Assembly: GCA_030063045.1 (NCBI GenBank)
Contig: JAQSEB010000142.1
Coordinates: 1,116,001-1,180,000, forward strand
Direction: 5' to 3'
Origin: Pratylenchus scribneri
Lineage: Eukaryota; Nematoda; Chromadorea; Rhabditida; Pratylenchidae
Length of the DNA stretch: 64,000 nucleotides
Shown: positions 57,392 to 64,000 of the stretch, piece by piece
How the letters are laid out: every line of letters begins with the position of its first letter
How positions within the stretch are numbered: position 1 is the first letter of the stretch
Notes under the pieces: generated by a model
What the model saw: only the letters and a program-made list of their open reading frames with translations
The model's database searches: none
What the model was told of the DNA's origin: nothing
Position numbers and translations under genes: made by a program

Positions 57392-59576
57392 TTTATGAAT
57401 ACTTTTTGAATTTTATTAATTTGATAATTGACTTGATTTGGTTATGAATTAACTATGAAATTTTTGAATCAAATAAAAAGATTAATAGCAAATCATGTAT
57501 GATAAAAGTTGAAATTTTGACATTATAAAATTTAAATTACCGTAAATATTTTATTAGAAGCCCCCCCCCCCATCGAAAAATGCATGTCAAAAATAATCAT
57601 TTTAGATGTGAAATTAGGCCGAAATAAGCATTTTTTGTTTTAAAAAATTCAGGAAAATTCCCACCCCGGAGGGTCTCTTAAATTTTTAAGTCCCGGGGCT
57701 TAAAATAGAATAAATACGGTAGTTATACTAATTTAAAAAAATGAAAAATTTATCGACTTTTTTAATAATTTTTCCAAAAAATTATTGAATTCCTTTCCAT
57801 GCTTTATTGACAATATTAACGGATCTTTTCAATACCCTTAATTTTAGACTAGTATTTTATAAATGCATGATTTGTCCTCTGATTTGGAGGCTTTTTTTTT
57901 TTTAATGTTGATGAGATAAATAGGATATTCATAGCCTAAAAAATCCAGTTGAATTTGTTATTTTGAGGAGTAAAAAACGACAAATTTTCCGATTTTTCAT
58001 GAGGGAATATAAAATTTGAGGTTATCAAAATGCAAAATTATTTAGAACCATTGGTTTATGGATGAGGGATCTTGAGATTTTTGGTTAAAAGAAGACAAAA
58101 TGAAGAGGGAGGGGATCATTGGAATTTGGAATTGTGGATATTGGGTACCTTTTAAAAAGTGCTGATTTTGGCCAATTTAAATAATACCAAAAACCCATTA
58201 TTATTTTCGGGTAATATTTTTGTCCTAGGCTTTTAATAGGAGAAAATATAATTTGGCCAATGAAGGAAAATGGCCAAACAAACAGCCCTTTGTTGGAATT
58301 CAGGCAATGAAATGGAATAGAAGGAAGAATTGGGAGAGGGGGGATTTGGCCAATTTGGTGGGCCAAGAAAATGGAATCAATCAAAGAACCAAAACCCTTT
58401 GTTATTTTTCTCTCACTTTTTGATCCAATCGCTGATTTTTTAGGTTTGGCCCGGGATGGGGTGAGAGGAGAGAAATTTGAAGGGGTCTTGCCCTTCTATT
58501 TTTGGCCTATTATGGACTTTTGATTGACTGGGGCATTTCTAATGGGAATTTGAATGGGTTTGGCCAATTCTGCGGCCAGAGAATCCCATTTTGCCTGAGA
58601 ATCTCTCGTTTTTTTGCCCATCGATTTGGCCCATCCATAGAGAAGGTCTTGGCCAGAACCTTCACTTTCTTTGGACTTGCCCGATGCCTAGAATCGATAT
58701 TTTGTCCGGCCTTTGATTGGCCAGAAAATTGATTTTGGCCCCATCTACTTAGGCAGAGCCCTCTTTTATTGAATTTTAAATTGGGAGTGATCGATTTTTT
58801 TTCAAATCTTTCCATTGATTTTGACTCAATCCGTAAAATAGAAATCGAAAATCTTATTACTTCGGTATTTTTACTGTCATTATCTTTACATATTACTGAA
58901 TAGGGATCACACTTTTATCTTATCGTCCAACTGTATTTGAAATAATTCATCTTGGAGAGACAAACTCAAAGATTGATCTTAATCTTAACTAGGGTTGCTC
59001 ACGGTCGGTCAGCCGAACCGAACCGAACCGAACCGAACCAAGACGATTTTGGCAAAAAAAAACGAACCATAAAATAAAAAAGCCATACACTATCCGATAT
59101 TCTAGCTCTTACTAATGTGCTATAGAAGAACATCAAATTCTGACTTCTTTTCTAAGCCACTTTCATAAATACAATTTTACCCTATGTAGTATTAAGTTCT
59201 TTTTGGACCATTCCGTAGCGGAATCCGTTCCGCTCCGGAATGATCCGAAACAACCTTAAGATTAGAACAGGAAAATGAAGTAAAACATGGAGAAGATATA
59301 TAGATGGTTCGGTTTAAAAGAATTGTTTAATGATAAAATGTTTAAGAGTTAATTGAAATAAAATATTTTAAAATGAACTGTTTAATTCTTATTTTGATAA
59401 TTTTTGAAATTAATAAATTATTTTTTTAATTATTCCATTCAAATTTACAATGGACTTTGACATCTTTCTCAAGAAATAAATAAAATGGGATTGATGGAAC
59501 GGAAGCATGATTGAGGCAGGGGGATTAATGGGATTAATAAATGTTGGTACAGGGGATTTTTGCTTCACAATAAAAA
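57392..59576. other. Intergenic stretch, TTTGGCC-rich at 58100-58760
   Basis: No supported gene. Frames of 76-101 codons on both strands at 58085-58815 lie in a tract where TTTGGCC / GGCCAA words recur and are probably chance. 58985-59275 begins AGGGTTGCTCACGGTCGG with a (CCGAA) tract and ends with GAACGGATTCC-like palindromes and CAACCTTAAG; it may be a non-autonomous hAT-like element. Confidence 0.45.
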
Positions 59577-59807
59577 ATGCTTATGATTTTATTATTGATT
59601 TTCTTTTTAATTCCCAATATTTTTTTTCCTAATGAATCTAACATTTGGATTCATGAACATTCTAATTGCTACAGGCGTTTCGGCTATTCTTCTCCAATTA
59701 TTTGCTTTAATGACACTTTCGGCACTATTATTGAATTGTGCCCATGCCCATCCCAGCCAACTCCTCCACCTATAAAGGAATGTCCATATTGTATTTGTAA
59801 TTTCTGA
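59577..59807 (+). CDS. Small Cys-rich secreted peptide, 76 aa
   Basis: Starts MLMILLLIFFLIPNIFFP, a strong signal peptide, then a short mature part with seven cysteines (SNCYRRFG, IICFNDTFG, ELCPCPSQPTPPP, ECPYCICNF). The length and cysteine density fit a secreted disulphide-rich peptide. A poly-C tract of 16 bases lies 140 bp downstream. No splice sites are needed; the hydrophobic start could also be chance in AT-rich DNA, so confidence is moderate. No family recognised. Confidence 0.5.
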   Translation: MLMILLLIFFLIPNIFFPNESNIWIHEHSNCYRRFGYSSPIICFNDTFGTIIELCPCPSQPTPPPIKECPYCICNF

Positions 59808-60372
59808 TTTGTGTTTGTAATTCTGAGTTGCTATTATAATTGCAATTCTGATTTGTGATTGTGATTCTAAATCTGATATGAGATTGTAAATTCCAATTTA
59901 TAAAGCTTTGAAAAGGTTGGCCTGTCGCATCTTGCGAATGCGAATTAAAATTCCCCCCCCCCCCCCCCGCCCCGCTGATTCACATCCATTTTGCCGGGAG
60001 CTTTAAGTCTTATCCCGACGAATTTTTCTTCATTCTCATTTTTGCTGATTCCCACAGCCATAAATCCCCAGTTAATCTTTTCATCGCCTTTTACACATTG
60101 CCGGAGAATTTAATAAAGTGAATAATAACCTTGGTGTTAATTCGAACAAATTGGAATTTGAAGTCAATTTTTGGTAAACTTCATGTCGGTCAATTTATTG
60201 AGCCCAATTTCCCATCTTTTCCTATTTCCCCCAAATTACCCTTTTCTTGCCGAAGCGACAGGCCATTTAAAAGCAAAAAACTGAGCGTTTTTCATTAATT
60301 GTTTTAATGACCTTGATTATAAATTCTGATTTGTAAAATTCTGATTTGGTATTGGTTGATAAGGAATGGAAA
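59808..60372. other. Intergenic stretch
   Basis: Low-complexity TGATTTGTGATTGTGATTCT-like words at 59800-59900, a poly-C run at 59946-59970, then unassigned sequence up to the proline-rich gene. Confidence 0.5.
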
Positions 60373-61766
60373 ATGGGAAAAATAAAGAAAGGGGTTGATA
60401 AACCAATAAAATTCAGATTCAAATTTTGGGAGAAATTCGTGGCCAAAATGGGGGTGAGGCTTTTCTCCGGACATGTAGGCGCAGGCTACGGTGCCACCGA
60501 GAGCCATCCACCGGTAGCCGAACCGCTGCTAGCCGATCCACCGGCAGCCAAACCGCTGGCAGCCGATCCACCAGCAGCCGATCCACCAGCATCCGAACCG
60601 CTGGCAGCCGATCCACCGGCAGCCATACCACCGGCAACTGTGCCAGAGGCAGTGGTTGCCATGGAAATTGCGGCGGATGAGGTGTTTTAAAATTAAAAAT
60701 GAAAAAAGATTTTTAGGAAGTGGCGAACATCCTTCCGCCTTCGCCATCATCTCCTCGGCTGCATGTGCCTCCAATGTCAGACCGGCAACCGGCTCGGCAG
60801 ACATCGCCAATTCCGCCATCGCCGCATCCACCAAAGGGGCCTCCTACAGCATATCAGCGCCGGAATCGACCAAACAATTTTGCAAATTGTCGCTTTAGGC
60901 GACCTCCTCCTCCTCCTCCCTTCTTCAGGCCCATCCAGCAACAACAACAATTAATAATTCGGCCACCCCTCCCCCCTTATGGGTGCAGCCCCCTCCCTTG
61001 GTAATTAGACCTCAACCCAGTAGGGCCACACCCCAATTTTCCACGCGGTCCTCCTCCACCCCAATTTTTTCCACGCGGTCTTCCCCCACCCCCCAAGTGT
61101 TCTCCTCATTTTGCAATTCCTCCACCTCCACCCCCTCCTCGCCCTATTATTTTTCACTTTTAAATTTAAAAGTATATTATTTTTCACTTTGAAAAATAAT
61201 GGGGATGAAGAAGAGGGATGTGGATTAATGCATATAGCCTTATTTGTATATTTTGTATATATCATCATCCATTTTTTATTGCCAAAAATTTTATAAAGTA
61301 CAAAAACAAATTACAAATTTTTTAAAGGTGGCTGCTCTCGTCCAAAACCTACTTCCAGCGGTCAATGCCCCACCTCCTATGCCTCCACGTGGCCCATCAT
61401 TGACGGATGCATTGCACACTCTCCACGAAAATGCCGTGCGTGACTTCGGTGCGGCACTTGCTGAAAGCGCCCGAAAAGTAACTTCATCGGTGCGTGAACT
61501 CTGTCGTTGTGCGGAAAGCATGGAGACTGAGCTGAAGCATCTGTACCAAGAGGTGTTTTTCATTGGAGATGAGGTAGAGAAAATTCGAAAAGGCAAGAAG
61601 GGGCGATGATGATGAGGACGAGGATCCCCCAGAGAATGGAATCGAAAAGGCGGAAGAAGGAGGCGATGATGATGGCAATGCAACCGCATACCGCATCAGC
61701 CTAAGGGATTTTTTAACTTTTTTGCTTCCCTTCCCCGGGGAGTCTGTCACAGTTCGAATTTTTTAG
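60373..61766 (+). CDS. Proline/alanine-rich gene with very short introns, middle part unresolved
   Basis: Exons 60373-60681, 60717-about 61000, 61328-61552 and 61593-61766. Exon 1: MGKIKKGVDKPIKFRF then an Ala/Pro/Asp repeat (PLAADPPAADPPASEPLAAD). Exon 2: proline-rich (RRPPPPPPFFRPIQQQQQ). Exon 3: LPAVNAPPPMPPRGPSLTDA then a helical stretch (RDFGAALAESARKVTSSVRE, CAESMETELKHLYQE). Exon 4: acidic (RRGDDDEDEDPPENGIEKA) ending VTVRIF. Introns 1 (35 bp) and 3 (40 bp) share the donor GAG|GTGTTTT and keep phase 0. In exon 2 the proline-rich frame meets TAA at 61002-61004 yet stays open and proline-rich to 61161, so either an unseen splice removes the stop or the gene is damaged. Function unknown. 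Confidence 0.55.
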
Positions 61767-62395
61767 TTTCGAACTTCGACAGTTTAAACTTTCAGCAAAA
61801 TTTACTTTCTTTTTGTTGGAGGGGAAAAGAGATCAAAAACCAAACTAGAACTATAATTTTTTGAGGGAAAAGACCAATGATCAAAAAATAGCAAATTTAT
61901 TGAGGATTTTCTTTTGTGGATTAATTTTATTATTTCAATTTTCCTACCTTTTTAAGTTGCCGTTCTGTGCAATGCCATCCTCGTCCATTCCGGCTTTGCC
62001 TTCTTTGTTGTTGATGCTCATTTCGCCCATGGCCAGTAGGATGGATGATGGATTTGGATCAAAATGGCCAATAAAAACACCCCCCTTTTTCTTGTTAACC
62101 TCCTCCCACCTTATTGTCTACAACAAAAATTTCAATTTTAAGCTCTTTCACCTAGCACAAAAAATACTTTTGCAATGGCCTCTTTTTTTTGTGACCAAAG
62201 CAAATTGAATAAATTTTGCGGACAAAAATTTCAATTTTAAGCTCTTTCACCTATACCTTTGCAGTTGCCATTTTTGGTTACCAAAGCAAATTGAAAAACT
62301 TTTTTGCGAACAAAAATTTCAATTTTAAACTCTTTCACCTATACTTTTGCAAAGGCCTTTGAAAAACTTTTTTGCGGAAAAATTCCAATTTTAAC
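61767..62395. repeat. Intergenic with three diverged units of about 90 bp
   Basis: The phrase CAAAAATTTCAATTTTAAGC followed by TCTTTCACCTA recurs near 62120, 62225 and 62313. The open frame at 61861-62208 runs into this repeat and is not accepted as a gene. Confidence 0.55.
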
Positions 62396-63192
62396 GTTTG
62401 GGTCGGTTTACCACAGCAAAGTCACAGTACTAGGTTCGGGTCGGTTTATCACAGCAGACACAGTACTAGATTTGGGCCGGTTTACCACAACAAAGTCACA
62501 GTACTAGGTTCGGGTCGGTTTATCACAGCAAAGTCACAGTACTAGGTTTGGGCCGGTTTACCACAGCAGTCACAGTACGAGGTTTTGGTCGGTTTATCAG
62601 AGCAAAGTCGCAGTACTAGGTTTTGGTCGGTTTATCAGAGCAGTCACAGTACGAAGTTTTGGTCGGTTTACCACACCAAAGTCACAGTACTAGGTTCGGG
62701 TCTGTTTATCACAGCAAAGTCACAGTACTAGGTTTGGGTCGGTTTATTACAGCAAAGTCACAGTACTAGGTTTGGGTCGGTTTACCACAGCAGTCACAGT
62801 ACGAGGTTTTGGTCGGTTTACCACAGCAAAGTCACAGTACTAGGTTTGGGTCGGTTTATAGAAAGGCACTACTAGGTTTGGGTCGGTTTACCACAGCAAA
62901 GTCACAGTACTAGGTATGGGTCTGTTTATGGAAAGGCACTACTAGGTTTGGGTCGGTTTACCACAGCAAAGTCACAGTACGAGGTTTTGGTCGGTTGGTT
63001 TATCACAGCAAAGTCGCAGTACTAGGTATAGGTCGGTTTACCAGAGCAAAGTCACAGTACTAGATTTGGGTCGGTTTATGGAAAGGCACTACTAGGTTTG
63101 GGTCGGTTTACCACAGCAAAGTCACAGTACTAGGTTTGGGTCGGTTTATCGAAAGGCACTACTAGGTTTGGGTCGGTTTACCACAGCAAAGT
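62396..63192. repeat. 38-bp minisatellite, about 20 units with length variants
   Basis: Unit GGTTTGGGTCGGTTTACCAC, AGCAAAGTCACAGTACTA. Variants lack AAAG (34 bp) or replace the second half with GGAAAGGCACTA (31-32 bp). In the right half 38-bp and short units alternate (about 70-bp dimer at 62830-63170). Confidence 0.95.
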
Positions 63193-64000
63193 CCACTTTT
63201 GCGATTTTCTTGAGATCATAGTTTTATTCTGACTTCCAATCAATTTCATCAAGTCCAGCAGAGCTCGACGATTTGAATAAAATGTACAAAATTTCTTGGA
63301 GGTCACCTTTTTGGGGCCATTTAAATTCATTTACCCCAAAAAGATAAGTGGCCCCAATGGGTCTAAGTAATTCAAAATTTGTATTTTGTTCAGTCATGTT
63401 ATACGTTATACCTCAAATTACGCGTCTTGACGAGCTGATTCTAAATCTACAGATGTTTTTGCCAAAAATTCATAACTCTATAATTTTGACAAGCCTAAAT
63501 ATGTTAAAACTGGGGAGGTAAGCTTAAACGTGGATACCAATGTGTGTGTGCATCCACAGCGACGCCCTAGGTTGCGATGCGGTCAGACGGTGGAGCTTAG
63601 CGAGCGCATCGAGCCAATAAATGACTTCATTCTTCCGTTTTTTTTCTGATCAAAAATAGAACAAATAGAACGCAAATATACAAGCCGCAAACTACTAGAT
63701 ATTTGAGGGAGGAAATGTGAAGGGGATGGCCAATAGGCAATGTGGGGGATGTGGGGTGGATTTTTTTATTGAGGCCATCAATGGAGGGCATTACTGCAAG
63801 AAATGCCGGCTGCGAAATGCCGCAGGTGCCCATTTCGATTGCACAAATCGATTGATTTTTGGATAAAATGATGGATTTGATGGCGACGGACTGGATTGAT
63901 TCCTCCCGGATTTGATCAAAATGGCCCAATTCAATCCTTTTTAGATTCCATATTTATTTAAAGGCCCAATTGCTGCTCTGCAGAATCATTAATCAAAATT
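63193..64000. other. Unassigned right end of the window
   Basis: A fragment of the family 2 central word (ATTACGCGTCTTGACGAGCT) lies near 63419. A 100-codon minus-strand frame (63627-63929) has a mixed composition with a hydrophobic C-terminus and no start-proximal signal peptide; I do not call it. 63540-63615 is unusually GC-rich. Confidence 0.45.

Noticed and set aside
58085..58815. Overlapping frames of about 100 codons on both strands.
   Set aside because: TTTGGCC-rich tract without repeats, leaders or splice signals; likely chance.
61861..62208. 115-codon frame with a hydrophobic segment.
   Set aside because: It begins at a non-ATG codon and runs into diverged intergenic repeats.

Overview
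This is an AT-rich eukaryotic window whose genes have many short to medium GT-AG introns. It reads as nematode DNA, most likely from a plant-parasitic tylenchid (cyst or root-knot group). I base that on the intron style, on a GH32 (invertase/fructosidase) gene split by introns, a family known in plant-parasitic nematodes as a bacterial acquisition, and on the many genes with N-terminal signal peptides. No species is identified from sequence alone, and there are no prokaryotic operons, rRNA genes or CRISPR arrays.

Layout. 1-1833: 3' part of a decayed hAT transposon. 1834-6820: 5 kb satellite of 31-bp and 20-bp units. 8619-12393 (+): six-exon gene for a 449-aa secreted protein that resembles bacterial secreted beta-propeller-like proteins. 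13636-16880 (-) and 28505-34311 (-): two paralogous multi-exon genes built from the same exon modules. 20102-24673 (-): ten-exon gene for a 567-aa secreted protein made of two similar halves. 26427-27130: 60-bp minisatellite. 27357-28016 (-): Ty3/gypsy integrase C-terminus remnant. 35467-37903 (+): GH32 gene, 5' end unresolved. 38302-40258: two minisatellites. 40855-41349 (-): Q/P-rich small secreted protein. 43485-46945 (-): five-exon class I methyltransferase with a predicted signal peptide. 47501-47669: cluster of GAA-loop hairpins. 48312-49643: 49-bp array abutting a 20-bp array. 50570-50908 (-): small secreted protein. 51668-54403 (-) and 55579-56166 (-): lysine/glutamate-rich proteins sharing a C-terminal domain. 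56844-57391 (-): secreted protein gene with an apparent frameshift. 59577-59807 (+): Cys-rich secreted peptide. 60373-61766 (+): proline-rich gene. 62396-63192: 38-bp array.

Two themes stand out. First, at least seven gene models begin with a signal peptide and most are not recognisable families, which suggests a cluster of rapidly evolving secreted (effector-like) proteins together with two candidate horizontally acquired genes. Second, most large introns contain a foldback or inverted-repeat element of a few families, and eight or more unrelated tandem arrays occupy the space between genes. Gene models were built by hand from reading frame, splice sites and phase. Every exon junction quoted keeps the frame, but no transcript evidence was available.
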